Source: an uncultured Lachnospiraceae bacterium
GTDB taxonomy: Bacteria; Bacillota; Clostridia; Lachnospirales; Lachnospiraceae
Length of the DNA: 49,971 bases
Direction: 5' to 3'
Assembly (NCBI GenBank): GCA_900316165.1
Contig: ONBW01000026.1
Span: 1 to 49,971 of the forward strand
The position numbers and the translations under genes are program-made. Under the pieces are notes generated by a model. It did no database searches. It was given only the letters and a program-made list of their open reading frames with translations, and had not been told where the DNA came from. Below are positions 25,726-34,757 of the stretch, one piece after another; the stretch's first letter is position 1; every line of letters begins with the position of its first letter.

Positions 25726-26379
25726 TTATTTTTCCTCCTTCTTTTTGTGATGGAACGAGAATTTGTTTTCGCAGCCAGTAGCCAGCCGGTGGATATTCGA
25801 TTTGTGCCTGTACACTGCTAAGGCTCCGACTACAAACGAGAGAATTATCACCTCAGGCGCCTGCTGCATGGTAAAGGCAGTGTGTCCTGTAAGAATCGCA
25901 GCCATAGCCATGAATGGGAATGAAGCTGCGCAGAGCAGAGAGCCTAAAGACACGTAGCGGCTTATTGCTACAGTTATTACAAACAATGCAAGCTGTGGTG
26001 CGACTATTATCGGATAAGCTATGATAAAAAGTCCAAGAGAGGTGGCTATGCCTTTTCCACCCTTGAAATGCATGGTTATAGGGAAATCGTGTCCAATGAC
26101 CGCGCCAAAGGCTGCGTAGAACATCGCAAGAGCCCGCATCCCCGGTGAAAAATGCCCTGCTACAGCTCCCATTATAAGAGCAGGAACCACGCCCTTTAAG
26201 CAGTCAAACACCAGACAGAGCGCGCCCTGGAAATTTCCAAGAACTCTTAGGGTATTAGTCGTTCCGATATTTCCACTGCCCTGCTTTGTGATATCTACAT
26301 GCTGGATTTTGCCCATGATGTAGCCGGATGGGATATTGCCGAAAGCGTATCCGATTATAAATGCCAGAAGTCTAAGCAT
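25726..26379 (-). CDS. plsY: Acyl-phosphate:glycerol-3-phosphate acyltransferase
   Basis: Adds the first acyl chain to glycerol-3-phosphate at the membrane. The 217-residue multi-pass protein has the conserved loops NIPSGYIMGK, GSGNIGTTNTLRVLG and FKGGKGIATSLG. The ATG shares one base with the der stop (TAATG). Together with gpsA directly downstream it forms the first steps of phosphatidate synthesis. Confidence 0.96.
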   Translation of the reverse strand: MLRLLAFIIGYAFGNIPSGYIMGKIQHVDITKQGSGNIGTTNTLRVLGNFQGALCLVFDCLKGVVPALIMGAVAGHFSPGMRALAMFYAAFGAVIGHDFPITMHFKGGKGIATSLGLFIIAYPIIVAPQLALFVITVAISRYVSLGSLLCAASFPFMAMAAILTGHTAFTMQQAPEVIILSFVVGALAVYRHKSNIHRLATGCENKFSFHHKKKEEK

Positions 26380-27704
26380 TACTCGTCCTCTTTTCTCTGC
26401 CTTACGATAAAGTGAAGTGCTGTTCCGTCAAAGCCGAATGCATCTCTTAACCTGTTCTCCAAATATCTCAGATATGAAAAATGCATCAGGTTCTTGTCAT
26501 TTACGAATATAACGAAAGTAGGCGGCTTGACGCTTACCTCAGTCGTGTAGAAAATCTTCAGCCTGCGCCCCTTGTCTGTAGGTGGCTGCTGCATAGCGAC
26601 TGCCTCTGCGATGATTTCATTTAATACACCTGTCTGGATACGAAGATTCTGGTTCTGGATTACCTGATCTATAAGGGTGTAGAGGATATTTACCCTCTGT
26701 CCGCTCTTGGCGGAGATAAAGACGATCTTCGCATATGGAATGAATGAGAGAGTCTGACGGATCTTATCCGTGTGCTCCTTAATCGTATGGTTATCCTTTG
26801 CTATGGCGTCCCATTTGTTTACAGCAATGATTATTCCCTTTCCTCTGTCGTGGGCGATTCCGGCAATCTTTGCATCCTGCTCCGTAACACCCTCTGTCGC
26901 GTCTATCATCATGATAACGACATCGGATTTCTCAACGGCTGCAACTGCGCGGATAATAGAATATCTCTCGAGGTCCTCTTTTATTTTACTCTTGCGTCTT
27001 AGGCCTGCGGTGTCGACAAAGATGTACTGCTGCCCGTTGTACTTTACTAAAGAATCGAGGGTATCTCTCGTAGTTCCTGCGATATCAGATACTATAGCTC
27101 TCTCTTCGCCTGTAAGCCTGTTTACAAGAGAGGATTTGCCGACATTCGGCTTTCCGATGATGGCGATGCGTGGTATGTCATCCTCTTCTTCATTTGAACT
27201 CCCTGTTGGGAAATCCTTGCAGACAGCATCGAGCATGTCTCCGAAGCCAAGGTTTGAGGCAGCCGATACTGGGTATGGATCACCTATTCCAAGGTTATAG
27301 AACTCGTAGATATCGTTGCCCTGCTTCTTGAAGTCATCGACCTTGTTCACGCAGAGAACGATAGGCTTATGCGAACGGCGCAGCATATCAGCTACCTTGC
27401 CGTCTGAATCGGTAAGTCCTGTCTTCGCGTCAACTACAAAAATAATAACGTCTGCTGTATCGATAGCGATCTGAGCCTGATCGAGCATTCTTGAAAGTAT
27501 GATATCATCTGCGTCCGGCTCTATTCCACCTGTATCGATAAGAGTAAAGTCATGGTTTAACCATGAGGCGTCAGCATAGATTCTGTCACGCGTGACACCC
27601 GGAGTATCCTTTACTATGGATATCCTCTCTCCTACTAATGAATTAAAAAGTGTAGACTTTCCGACATTCGGTCTGCCTACTATCGCAACTATTGGTTTTG
27701 CCAT
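26379..27704 (-). CDS. der: GTPase Der (EngA)
   Basis: Der is a double GTPase needed for 50S ribosome assembly. The 441-residue protein has two G domains, with Walker [10 protein letters not shown] near the start and GKPNVGKSS in the middle, the matching NKVD and NKWD specificity motifs, and a C-terminal KH-like domain. I chose the ATG at 27704, which gives the family's usual start [13 protein letters not shown]; a GTG four codons earlier overlaps the upstream stop and cannot be excluded. Confidence 0.97.
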   Translation of the reverse strand: MAKPIVAIVGRPNVGKSTLFNSLVGERISIVKDTPGVTRDRIYADASWLNHDFTLIDTGGIEPDADDIILSRMLDQAQIAIDTADVIIFVVDAKTGLTDSDGKVADMLRRSHKPIVLCVNKVDDFKKQGNDIYEFYNLGIGDPYPVSAASNLGFGDMLDAVCKDFPTGSSNEEEDDIPRIAIIGKPNVGKSSLVNRLTGEERAIVSDIAGTTRDTLDSLVKYNGQQYIFVDTAGLRRKSKIKEDLERYSIIRAVAAVEKSDVVIMMIDATEGVTEQDAKIAGIAHDRGKGIIIAVNKWDAIAKDNHTIKEHTDKIRQTLSFIPYAKIVFISAKSGQRVNILYTLIDQVIQNQNLRIQTGVLNEIIAEAVAMQQPPTDKGRRLKIFYTTEVSVKPPTFVIFVNDKNLMHFSYLRYLENRLRDAFGFDGTALHFIVRQRKEDE

Positions 27705-27712
27705 ATTTTTTC

Positions 27713-29041
27713 TCACTTTTCTGATTTGTCAAGCAGGGCATCGAGTAAGTCCTGTCCGCTTGATTTTACAACAGTGACCGGAACTTGTAAAGTTTGAGAG
27801 AGCTCACCCACCGTCACATCATCGAGGAAGACCTCCTCGCTGCTTCTAAGCATATTCACAGGAATCAGGAGTCTGTCATTAACTCCATGCTCCTTCAGCT
27901 GTTCCTTCAAATCAGTTCCTGTGATAAGCCCCGAAACTGTTATCATCTCGCCGAAATAGTGGTTTATAATCGTTACCACATCGACCTTGATCCTCGGGTA
28001 TTTTTTCATAAAAATAACCGAAAGCTGCCTTAAAAACGGAGCTGCCAGGACTCCCGTAGCTATTGTTACGCTCTTATGCTTGAACGGGTGCCTGCCTTCG
28101 TTTTCAAGAGCCTCTGTAAACTCATCGATAAGGAGCCGCAGCATCCCGACACCGTTTTCGAGCTGCCCGAAACCATCGTAAGTATCAGACGACGGCAGGT
28201 CTCGTCCAGCCTTTAAGTACCACTCATCTGAGGCAAAGACGAAGTGCTCGCCGTATTTTTCGTATATTTTTTTCTGATGTGATTCTATCTGGTCTATGAC
28301 CTTCTCTGAGTCTTCTTTTCCGAAAGGCTCGAGGTGGTAAAGACCTTTTCTAAACTTCGTAAGTCCGACCGGCACTACTGAAAGAGATACGACCTGTGGG
28401 TAAAATGAAAGCAGGTCCTCAATCGTTCTGTCAAGCTCTGCTCCATCATTTACACCCTTGCAGAGAACTATCTGGGTATTTATCGTGAGTCCGGCGTCGG
28501 CTATTTTTTTAAGGCGCTCCATAATGCGCGAGGCGTTTTTGTTCGCGAGCATCCGCACACGAAGCTCAGGGTTTGTCGTATGTACCGAGACGTTTATCGG
28601 GGAGAGACGATAATCAATTACCCTCTGAAGCTCCTCATCAGACATATTCGTAAGCGTCACATAGTTTCCCTGAAGAAATGAAAGCCTTGTATCGTCGTCC
28701 TTGAAGTAAAGAGTCTCCCTCATTCCCTTAGGCATCTGGTCGATAAAGCAGAACATGCAGTGATTTGAGCACGACCTGTACTCATCTAAAAGGCCGTTTT
28801 CAAAGGTGAGGCCGATATCAGTATCATCATCCGACTTCGTGATGTGATACTCCTCGCTCGTACCATCAGGGTGTCCGATAAGAAGGTCTAATTCACTATT
28901 TTCCTCATAATAGTAATAGTCAAAAATATCCCTTAATTCCTTACCGCCAGCCTTAAGTATTATGTCCCCTGGCCTGATGCCTGCCTTATCTGCAAGCGAG
29001 CCCGGCCTTACTGCTGCTATCTCGTGTGTATTGTTACTCAT
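27713..29041 (-). CDS. Radical SAM-like DUF512 protein with N-terminal PDZ domain
   Basis: The 442-residue protein begins with a PDZ-like domain (about 5-70, [14 protein letters not shown]) followed by a cysteine cluster [14 protein letters not shown], which has the CxxxCxxC spacing of radical SAM iron-sulphur centres, and then the DUF512 domain. Such proteins sit beside der in many Clostridia. The reaction is unknown. The start overlaps the yraN stop by eight bases, and the end lies eight bases before der. Confidence 0.9.
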   Translation of the reverse strand: MSNNTHEIAAVRPGSLADKAGIRPGDIILKAGGKELRDIFDYYYYEENSELDLLIGHPDGTSEEYHITKSDDDTDIGLTFENGLLDEYRSCSNHCMFCFIDQMPKGMRETLYFKDDDTRLSFLQGNYVTLTNMSDEELQRVIDYRLSPINVSVHTTNPELRVRMLANKNASRIMERLKKIADAGLTINTQIVLCKGVNDGAELDRTIEDLLSFYPQVVSLSVVPVGLTKFRKGLYHLEPFGKEDSEKVIDQIESHQKKIYEKYGEHFVFASDEWYLKAGRDLPSSDTYDGFGQLENGVGMLRLLIDEFTEALENEGRHPFKHKSVTIATGVLAAPFLRQLSVIFMKKYPRIKVDVVTIINHYFGEMITVSGLITGTDLKEQLKEHGVNDRLLIPVNMLRSSEEVFLDDVTVGELSQTLQVPVTVVKSSGQDLLDALLDKSEK

Positions 29042-29384
29042 ATCTGTATGAAAAAGCGTTCCTTATCAGCTTGATTCTGTCCGGCACGATGCTTACCACA
29101 TCAAACCGGCTGTTTCCCTTGTATCCGTGGGAGGTCATATAAAAAAGCGCCGTCCGGCAGATTTTTCTCTGTTTCCTGATGTCGACATTCTCCTCTGGGT
29201 AGCCGAAATCAAGGGAGCTCCTGTACTTTACCTCTACAAAGCACAGAGTATCGCCCTCTTTTGCAACAATGTCTATCTCACCATTCCGGCAGCTGAAATT
29301 TTTCTCCAAAATGAAGAATCCGTGACGGGTCAGGAATTCTGCTGCGAGCTCCTCTTTTTCTTTTCCGACAAGTCTCTTGTTCAT
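29034..29384 (-). CDS. YraN family (UPF0102) nuclease-fold protein
   Basis: The 116-residue protein shows the restriction-endonuclease-like motif GEIDIVA...FVEVKYR characteristic of the UPF0102/YraN family, usually next to rnhB. Its function is unproven; a DNA-processing role is likely from the fold. The ATG at 29384 is used because the longer frame begins with a TTG inside the upstream gene. It begins one base after the fhlB-like stop. Confidence 0.92.
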   Translation of the reverse strand: MNKRLVGKEKEELAAEFLTRHGFFILEKNFSCRNGEIDIVAKEGDTLCFVEVKYRSSLDFGYPEENVDIRKQRKICRTALFYMTSHGYKGNSRFDVVSIVPDRIKLIRNAFSYRYE

Positions 29385-29385
29385 C

Positions 29386-29670
29386 CTACTTTCCAAGCTT
29401 CGATTTCAGCCTGTCCATTTTGTCTACGAAAACGAGAATCTGTGCCACCACCTCATACAGTTCTGGTGGAATAGCATCTCCAAGCTTAAGCTTTGAGAGT
29501 GTCTCCGCTAGGGCAGAATCCTTATAAAATGGCACGTCATGTTTCTTTGCTTCGTCTATTATCCTCTCTGCGACCTCGCCCTTGCCTGTGGCAAGGATCT
29601 TCGGGGCCTCTTCCCCCGGCTCGTATGCGAGCGCAACGGCTGTTTTTTCCTCTTCGTCTGCCATAGTCAT
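29386..29670 (-). CDS. FlhB C-terminal-domain homologue (FhlB/YlqH type)
   Basis: The 94-residue protein matches only the cytoplasmic domain of the flagellar export switch protein FlhB (ALAYEPGEEAPKILATGKG ... AKKHDVPFYKD ... LGDAIPPELYEVVAQIL). It lacks the membrane part and the self-cleaving NPTH loop. It corresponds to B. subtilis YlqH. Its start overlaps the FliK-like gene by four bases (ATGA). FliK and FlhB act together in the hook-length switch, so the pairing is functional in type, but the role of these free-standing forms is not settled. Confidence 0.9.
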   Translation of the reverse strand: MTMADEEEKTAVALAYEPGEEAPKILATGKGEVAERIIDEAKKHDVPFYKDSALAETLSKLKLGDAIPPELYEVVAQILVFVDKMDRLKSKLGK

Positions 29671-31412
29671 GCCCTCACGTCAAAAGAATATCTGAGTATC
29701 TGCTTACCGCCCGATGATTTTTTCTTTTTGATATCCTGCCGCAGAAAATCATCGACAAAGTCCCTCTTCACATCGGTATTTGTCACCTTCATCGTGCAGT
29801 TGTAGCCCATCGACTCAAGCTTTTCCTGTAAAAAATGAATGTTGGCCTCGATAAGCATGTATGATTCATCATCTGAAAGCGAGAATTTCGTATCGAGCTG
29901 CTTTTTTAGGAGCTTTACTGATATATCAGTAGAGCCTAGATTTTCCAGGTCGAAGTGTAAAAATGCGGTTACAGGCTCATCAGGGTCCCAGTGCTTTTTC
30001 TTCTTGTCCGCATAGACATAGAGCTCCCCGGTAGCATTCTGATTCGAGAGCTTAAGCGGTATCTGTATATAGTTGTAAACTGTGTTTACTTCCTTTACGA
30101 AGTTCACATTCGAAGACACCTGCTGACTCAGATTCGAAAGGCTCTGTGCCGCCTGCCCCGAAAGCTTCTCAGAAGCCTGCTGCGACACCTTTGCCATATC
30201 ATCAGTAAGCTTAGTGTAGGAGTCGTTTATTTTGCCTTTGCTTAGCACTTCTTCCGGTGTCAGAACGTACTTATCCTGGATCATAGACTTTATCAGATCT
30301 GAAAATCCGCTCGACTTCAGGTTCTTCTGGATGAACTCAGACCCTCTCGTATCAAAAAGCGCCTTCATAGCGAGGAAGACATCCTTTGTAGATGCCTCAG
30401 GCTTAAGCTGACCCTTCTCGTTAAAAAGTCCCGGAAAGCTGTCCTTTAAGGCAGCGCTGTTATTCATGAAATCAGAGATCTTCTGAAAATCCTCTCTGTT
30501 AAGAGTATTACCTATGGCACCCTTCGGGTAATCTTCCCTGTTTATCTCATCGCTTGGAAGAAGCAGGACATAGGTCTCAGACTTTTGAGCCTGCTGCCCG
30601 TCGGCATTTATCAGTTCTCCATTGGCATTCACCGGTTGACCATTGGCATTCACCTGCTGTCCGTTTGCCGCACCAGCTGTCGCGGCTGTCTCCTCATTTG
30701 CCGGAGGAGCGAACGCAGAAACCGAGATACCATCGTCTCCATCTGAAAAAACTGAGTTTACGATATCAAGGGTGGCGTCGAAGCTTTCAGGATTTTCTAC
30801 TATCCCCTCTGAAAAAGCATCTGACAGCTCATTTAAATCTGATGCGATATAGTCCGAGCCCTCCTTGTAATTGCTGATCTGCGTAAGTGTCTCAGAATTA
30901 ACCGGAAGTCCAAGATTCTTAAGCACAACTGCCATCTTCGGATCTGAGGACGGATTTAGAAGTATCTCCCGTCCCATCTCAGAAATGCTCTTTGAATCGA
31001 TTGGCATGTTGTTCTTTATCATCTCATCGACCATAGCGATAGTATCATCTGTGACTGGAAGAGATGCGCTTTTCAGGGCGTTTTCTATGATTGGATTTCC
31101 TGACGACGCGCCGACTGAGACAGGCTTTATCATAACCTCATTGCCGTCATTTTTCTTCACCTGGAAAAATACCGACTCCCCTTCTGCGAGCATCACGTCT
31201 CCTAAAAGGCGTGCCGTAATGTTCTGTCCGCTCGAAAGGCCGAGAAGCACCTGTGAACCGCGGATGCTGTTTACTGTTCCCTCAAAAACAGCTCCCTCTT
31301 TTAAGGCATTTAAGGCCTGTGTCAGCTGCTCGACACCCTGTGCCTTTGCCGGGTCCGCATTAGAGCTTACTCCATTGTTATAATACTGATTTACGAGATT
31401 TCTTATCTCCAT
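29667..31412 (-). CDS. FliK-like hook-length control protein (YlqG type)
   Basis: The 581-residue protein has an N-terminal region with a compact beta segment (EGTVNSIRGSQVLLGLSSGQNITARL), a Gln/Asn/Ala-rich repeat stretch near residues 250-270 (NANGQPVNANGE), a helical middle and a C-terminal domain (IPLKLSNQNATGELYVYADKK ... TAFLHFDLENLG) typical of FliK_C. This is the layout of flagellar hook-length rulers and of B. subtilis YlqG. It is followed by the FlhB-like gene. No signal peptide is seen, as expected for type III export. Confidence 0.85.
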   Translation of the reverse strand: MEIRNLVNQYYNNGVSSNADPAKAQGVEQLTQALNALKEGAVFEGTVNSIRGSQVLLGLSSGQNITARLLGDVMLAEGESVFFQVKKNDGNEVMIKPVSVGASSGNPIIENALKSASLPVTDDTIAMVDEMIKNNMPIDSKSISEMGREILLNPSSDPKMAVVLKNLGLPVNSETLTQISNYKEGSDYIASDLNELSDAFSEGIVENPESFDATLDIVNSVFSDGDDGISVSAFAPPANEETAATAGAANGQQVNANGQPVNANGELINADGQQAQKSETYVLLLPSDEINREDYPKGAIGNTLNREDFQKISDFMNNSAALKDSFPGLFNEKGQLKPEASTKDVFLAMKALFDTRGSEFIQKNLKSSGFSDLIKSMIQDKYVLTPEEVLSKGKINDSYTKLTDDMAKVSQQASEKLSGQAAQSLSNLSQQVSSNVNFVKEVNTVYNYIQIPLKLSNQNATGELYVYADKKKKHWDPDEPVTAFLHFDLENLGSTDISVKLLKKQLDTKFSLSDDESYMLIEANIHFLQEKLESMGYNCTMKVTNTDVKRDFVDDFLRQDIKKKKSSGGKQILRYSFDVRA

Positions 31413-31423
31413 ATCGGCACCTC

Positions 31424-32152
31424 TCAGTCAGGAAGCCCATATTGTCTCAAAAAATCATTCATTATCTGGTTCGGATCTTCGAAGGCCACTTCACGCTCCC
31501 TGGCCACAAGCTTTCCAGCTTCGATCCTCTTTTGTAAAAATGTCCTTCTGTGTATCGGGAGAATTCCGTACTTCTCTATAGCCTCATAGTGAGCCTTTGT
31601 TCCGTATGCCTTGTGCTTTGCAAAGCCGTACTCCGGAACTACGCTGTCATAGACTCTCATGATGTGATCCCTTGTGACCTTTGCGATGATTGAGGCTGCC
31701 GCAACCGCTGCGACCTTCGCGTCCGCCTTTACCATTGGCTTCTGGTCTATCCCCAAATCAGGGATTTCCACCGCATCACCTATCACAAACTGAGGCTTTG
31801 TCTTCATAGCTGCTATCGCGCGTTTCATCGCCCTGTAGTCTGCCTGAAGGATATTTATCTCGTCTATCTCAGCAACGTCCGAAAGCCCCACTCCGATACT
31901 TAAAGCATTTTCAACTATCTCTTTAAAGACTTCCTCTCTTCTTTTTTCGGACAGCTTCTTCGAATCGTTTAGATGGTCTATAAATACATCCGGCTTTAAA
32001 ATGACGCAGGCTGCAACAACCGGACCCGCCAACGGTCCTCTCCCAGCCTCGTCAGTTCCGCCGACTAATTCAATTCCCTTTTTGTGAAGCTCATCCTCTA
32101 TCTGGTAGAGCTCGCTTACCCTTTCGCGCTCTTTGACTTCCTTTTCGTTCAT
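31424..32152 (-). CDS. rnhB: Ribonuclease HII
   Basis: Removes ribonucleotides from DNA and RNA-DNA hybrids. The 242-residue protein has the catalytic GGTDEAGRGPLAGPV motif (Asp34, Glu35), the third acidic site near VIGDAVEIP and the ASIIAKVTRD motif with the fourth. It carries about 27 extra residues before the catalytic core and a C-terminal charged tail. It is the first gene of a block of eleven nearly gapless genes to scpB, possibly from the extended -10 promoter just upstream. Confidence 0.96.
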   Translation of the reverse strand: MNEKEVKERERVSELYQIEDELHKKGIELVGGTDEAGRGPLAGPVVAACVILKPDVFIDHLNDSKKLSEKRREEVFKEIVENALSIGVGLSDVAEIDEINILQADYRAMKRAIAAMKTKPQFVIGDAVEIPDLGIDQKPMVKADAKVAAVAAASIIAKVTRDHIMRVYDSVVPEYGFAKHKAYGTKAHYEAIEKYGILPIHRRTFLQKRIEAGKLVAREREVAFEDPNQIMNDFLRQYGLPD

Positions 32153-32165
32153 CCATGCTCCCTTC

Positions 32166-32174
32166 TATATACCA
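32166..32174 (-). promoter_or_regulatory. Possible extended -10 promoter for rnhB block
   Basis: On the minus strand TGGTATATA (-10 TATATA at 32166-32171) matches the extended -10 pattern TGnTATAAT; no good -35 box is present 17 bases upstream. The 85-base gap 32153-32237 otherwise shows no terminator. Transcription may also enter from the signal peptidase gene. Confidence 0.4.
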
Positions 32175-32237
32175 ACTAACGCTTGATTACTGAGACTTTT
32201 TTCATTAAACTTCTTTGAAAAATAAACGCTCTCTGCT

Positions 32238-32759
32238 CTATATCCGTCCTATTTTATTAAACGGGAAGAATCTAAAGAAAGCCCTTCCCACAATCTGCCC
32301 TGCTTTTACCGTTCCGACATCTGAAAAACGGCTGTCTTCGCTGTGGTTCCTGTTATCTCCAAGTACGAAATACTCGTCTGAAGCAAGTTTTATCGGGTAT
32401 TCGGCGAGTCCTGGGTCGGTTATTTTTTCAGTGCCAAAAGTATCATCCAGCTTCTTTCCATTTATAAGTATATCACCTGTGTCAGTTATCTGCACGGTCT
32501 CTCCCGGAAGCCCGATCACCCTTTTTATGTAATAGGTCTTCTTCTCATAGAGATAGGTGAATACGATTATGTCGTTGCGCTTGATTTTTGTCGTGGCGCG
32601 CCTGTCGACGAGCAGATTATCCCCATCGTAGAGCACAGGCTCCATTGATGCCCCGTGCACCACTGTTCGCTGCACCAAAAAATGCGCTATAAAAAATCCG
32701 ACAAAGCAGACTGCAATAATAATCAGTGTAAATCTCAAATAGTTAATCCGGCCTTTCAA
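32238..32759 (-). CDS. lepB: Signal peptidase I (second copy)
   Basis: Cleaves signal peptides at the outer membrane face. The 173-residue protein has one N-terminal transmembrane helix (9-28), the nucleophile Ser38 in GASMEP, the general base Lys79 in YYIKRVIGLPG and the GDNRNHSEDSR box near the end. The start is TTG at 32759: an in-frame stop lies two codons upstream, and AAAGGTG is four bases before it. It overlaps rbgA by 17 bases. Confidence 0.93.
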   Translation of the reverse strand: MKGRINYLRFTLIIIAVCFVGFFIAHFLVQRTVVHGASMEPVLYDGDNLLVDRRATTKIKRNDIIVFTYLYEKKTYYIKRVIGLPGETVQITDTGDILINGKKLDDTFGTEKITDPGLAEYPIKLASDEYFVLGDNRNHSEDSRFSDVGTVKAGQIVGRAFFRFFPFNKIGRI

Positions 32760-33585
32760 ATGTCACCTTTCCGAGCCGTCCCGACCTCAGGTCATCGAGA
32801 AAGATATCCGCTGCCCTCTTCAGGTCGTAGACTCCACCGCTCTTAAAGAGTTTTCTCGACTCTGCTATAGCGTCTAAGACTTCTGCATCAGGCAGATTCT
32901 CTGCTATGCCATAGGCCTCTTCCATTCTGCCAGGATAGAGCTCACTCATTCTCCTATACAGTATAAGCGATAACTCCTGTTTTTCAAAGACCTCATCTGA
33001 GATGGCTCCAAAAAGTGCAAGCGCCTCTCCGGTTTTCTCGTCATCAAACTTTGGCCAGAGGATTCCAGGAGAATCCAGTAAATCAAGTGTTTTATTCACA
33101 TGGATCCACTGCTTTCCCTTAGTTACTCCGGGCTTGTCTCCTGTCTTTGCACTCTTCTTTCCTGCCAGATTATTAATAAGGGTGGATTTGCCGACATTCG
33201 GGATTCCTGCTATAAGGGCTCTTACCGGACGGTTTTTGATCCCACGCTTTAAATCGCGTGCTCTCTTCTCCTCTGATGCCTTATCTATAAGGCTCTTTAC
33301 GGAACGGATGGATGACTTCGAACGGCTGTCGAGTGGCAGCGCCATTATCCCATCATTCTTAAAAAAATCAACCCAAGCCGAGGTAACACTGTCCTCCGCT
33401 AAGTCTGCCTTATTCAGAAGGAGAATATGGAGCTTTCCGTTTGTAAGGCTCCTTATCTGTGGATTTCTGCTCGATGATGGTATCCGCGCATCAGCAAGCT
33501 CGATCACCATATCGATAAGCTTTATGTCATCATTTATCTGCCGCAGGGCTTTCGTCATATGCCCAGGATACCACTGTATATTCAT
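32743..33585 (-). CDS. rbgA: Ribosome biogenesis GTPase A (YlqF)
   Basis: RbgA acts in late 50S subunit assembly. The 280-residue protein is a circularly permuted GTPase: the G4 motif NKAD comes first (about 57-60), then G1 GIPNVGKST (about 131-139) and G3 DSPG, followed by an ANTAR-like C-terminal helical domain. The N-terminal WYPGHM motif is the family hallmark. Its ATG shares one base with the stop of the upstream signal peptidase gene. Confidence 0.97.
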   Translation of the reverse strand: MNIQWYPGHMTKALRQINDDIKLIDMVIELADARIPSSSRNPQIRSLTNGKLHILLLNKADLAEDSVTSAWVDFFKNDGIMALPLDSRSKSSIRSVKSLIDKASEEKRARDLKRGIKNRPVRALIAGIPNVGKSTLINNLAGKKSAKTGDKPGVTKGKQWIHVNKTLDLLDSPGILWPKFDDEKTGEALALFGAISDEVFEKQELSLILYRRMSELYPGRMEEAYGIAENLPDAEVLDAIAESRKLFKSGGVYDLKRAADIFLDDLRSGRLGKVTFERPD

Positions 33586-34202
33586 CAGTCTACCACTCCG
33601 AAATTTTTAGCTGTGACATCAAACCAGATTTTGCCTTTTATCTGACTTCTTAAGACGTTTCCTATGCTTTGATACCTCGAATCTTCGCTCACATCTCTGT
33701 TGTCTCCGAGAACGAAATACTCGTCCTTGCCCAGGGTTATAGTATTAGACGCCAGTCCCGCATCATCTATCGATGTCGTCTCTGCAGGTGCTGTATATGC
33801 CTTGTTATTCACATAGACTATGCCGCTTTTAATTACAACCGTCTGCCCAGGTACTGCTATGACTCTCTTTATCGAATATCTGCCGGACAGGTTCCCGGAT
33901 GGGAGAAAAGCTACGACATCTCCTGCCTCAGGTGCCTTGAGCTTATATGTGACTTTATCGATAAGAAGTGAATCAGATACTCCTATCTGAGGCTCCATCG
34001 AATCCTCTGTCATCGTGACCTGTGTCGCAAATGACTCTATGATCAGATACGCCGCAGCAGCAACTGCAAGTATCTCTGCAGCAAGTATAAGAAAATGCCA
34101 AAGCCTGCTGTAATCCTTTTTCTTTCTGCTCCTTCTGAAATCAAGAGACCTGCTGGTCGGTTCCGGCCTTGTATATGCCCTTTTATTTGGAATTACTCTC
34201 AT
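33585..34202 (-). CDS. lepB: Signal peptidase I (first copy)
   Basis: The 205-residue protein has a basic N-terminal segment, one transmembrane helix (about 35-55), nucleophile Ser68 (EDSMEP), general base Lys112 (SIKRVIAVPG) and the GDNRDVSEDSR box. It is clearly different in sequence from the second copy, so the pair is not a recent duplication. AAAGG precedes the ATG. The rplS terminator ends only 17 bases upstream. Confidence 0.94.
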   Translation of the reverse strand: MRVIPNKRAYTRPEPTSRSLDFRRSRKKKDYSRLWHFLILAAEILAVAAAAYLIIESFATQVTMTEDSMEPQIGVSDSLLIDKVTYKLKAPEAGDVVAFLPSGNLSGRYSIKRVIAVPGQTVVIKSGIVYVNNKAYTAPAETTSIDDAGLASNTITLGKDEYFVLGDNRDVSEDSRYQSIGNVLRSQIKGKIWFDVTAKNFGVVD

Positions 34203-34219
34203 AAAAATACCTTTTTAAG

Positions 34220-34248
34220 AAAAAAAGATGGTCGCCAACGCGGCCATC
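34220..34248 (-). terminator. Intrinsic terminator after rplS
   Basis: The arms 34227-34235 and 34240-34248 pair over nine positions with one mismatch. On the minus strand they are followed by TTTTTTTCTT. The terminator sits between rplS and the first signal peptidase gene. Confidence 0.8.
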
Positions 34249-34271
34249 CCTTTGCATTGCAGAAATAAGTC

Positions 34272-34622
34272 TTAGATAGACTCTTTAACCTTAGCGCTCT
34301 TACCAACGCGGTCACGAAGATAGTTGAGCTTGGCTCTGCGAACCTTACCCTTTCTAACTACTTCTACAGCTACTACGTTAGGGCTGTGAAGAGGGAAGGT
34401 CTTCTCGACACCAACACCGCTTGAAATCTTTCTGACAGTGAATGTCTCACGGTTTGAACCGCCCTGCTTCTTTAATACAACGCCTTCGAAAACCTGAATA
34501 CGCTCACGGTTTCCCTCTTTGATCTTATTAGATACACGAACTGTATCTCCGGTACTGAACTCAGGAATAGTCTCCTTCTTCTGTCCTTCTTCGATCTGTG
34601 CAATGATTTCTTTTGCGTTCAT
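34272..34622 (-). CDS. rplS: 50S ribosomal protein L19
   Basis: L19 sits at the 30S-50S interface. The 116-residue protein has the family segments [29 protein letters not shown] and [30 protein letters not shown]. The ATG at 34622 follows AGGAGG; the longer frame has no such site. A structured leader of about 135 bases lies upstream and a terminator follows. Confidence 0.98.
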   Translation of the reverse strand: MNAKEIIAQIEEGQKKETIPEFSTGDTVRVSNKIKEGNRERIQVFEGVVLKKQGGSNRETFTVRKISSGVGVEKTFPLHSPNVVAVEVVRKGKVRRAKLNYLRDRVGKSAKVKESI

Positions 34623-34757
34623 CTGAATTCCTCCTGCTGACAGACTCGTGAACATAGGTCTGCCCCAAGTGTGACGTTCATAGGGATTGGTAAAAATGCC
34701 TGCCTGCTAATATTCTTTCGGCTTGCGTCCCCAGCGGACCGTCCTTTTTAAAAGCAA
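34623..34757 (-). promoter_or_regulatory. Probable L19 leader region
   Basis: This 135-base gap between trmD and rplS has no gene. On the minus strand it holds imperfect hairpins, including a TGAAC...GTTCA pairing that encloses a GTCACACTTGGGGCAGAC segment. Firmicutes rplS genes are known to carry an autoregulatory leader RNA; identity with that family is an inference from position and structure. No clear promoter is visible. Confidence 0.5.
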
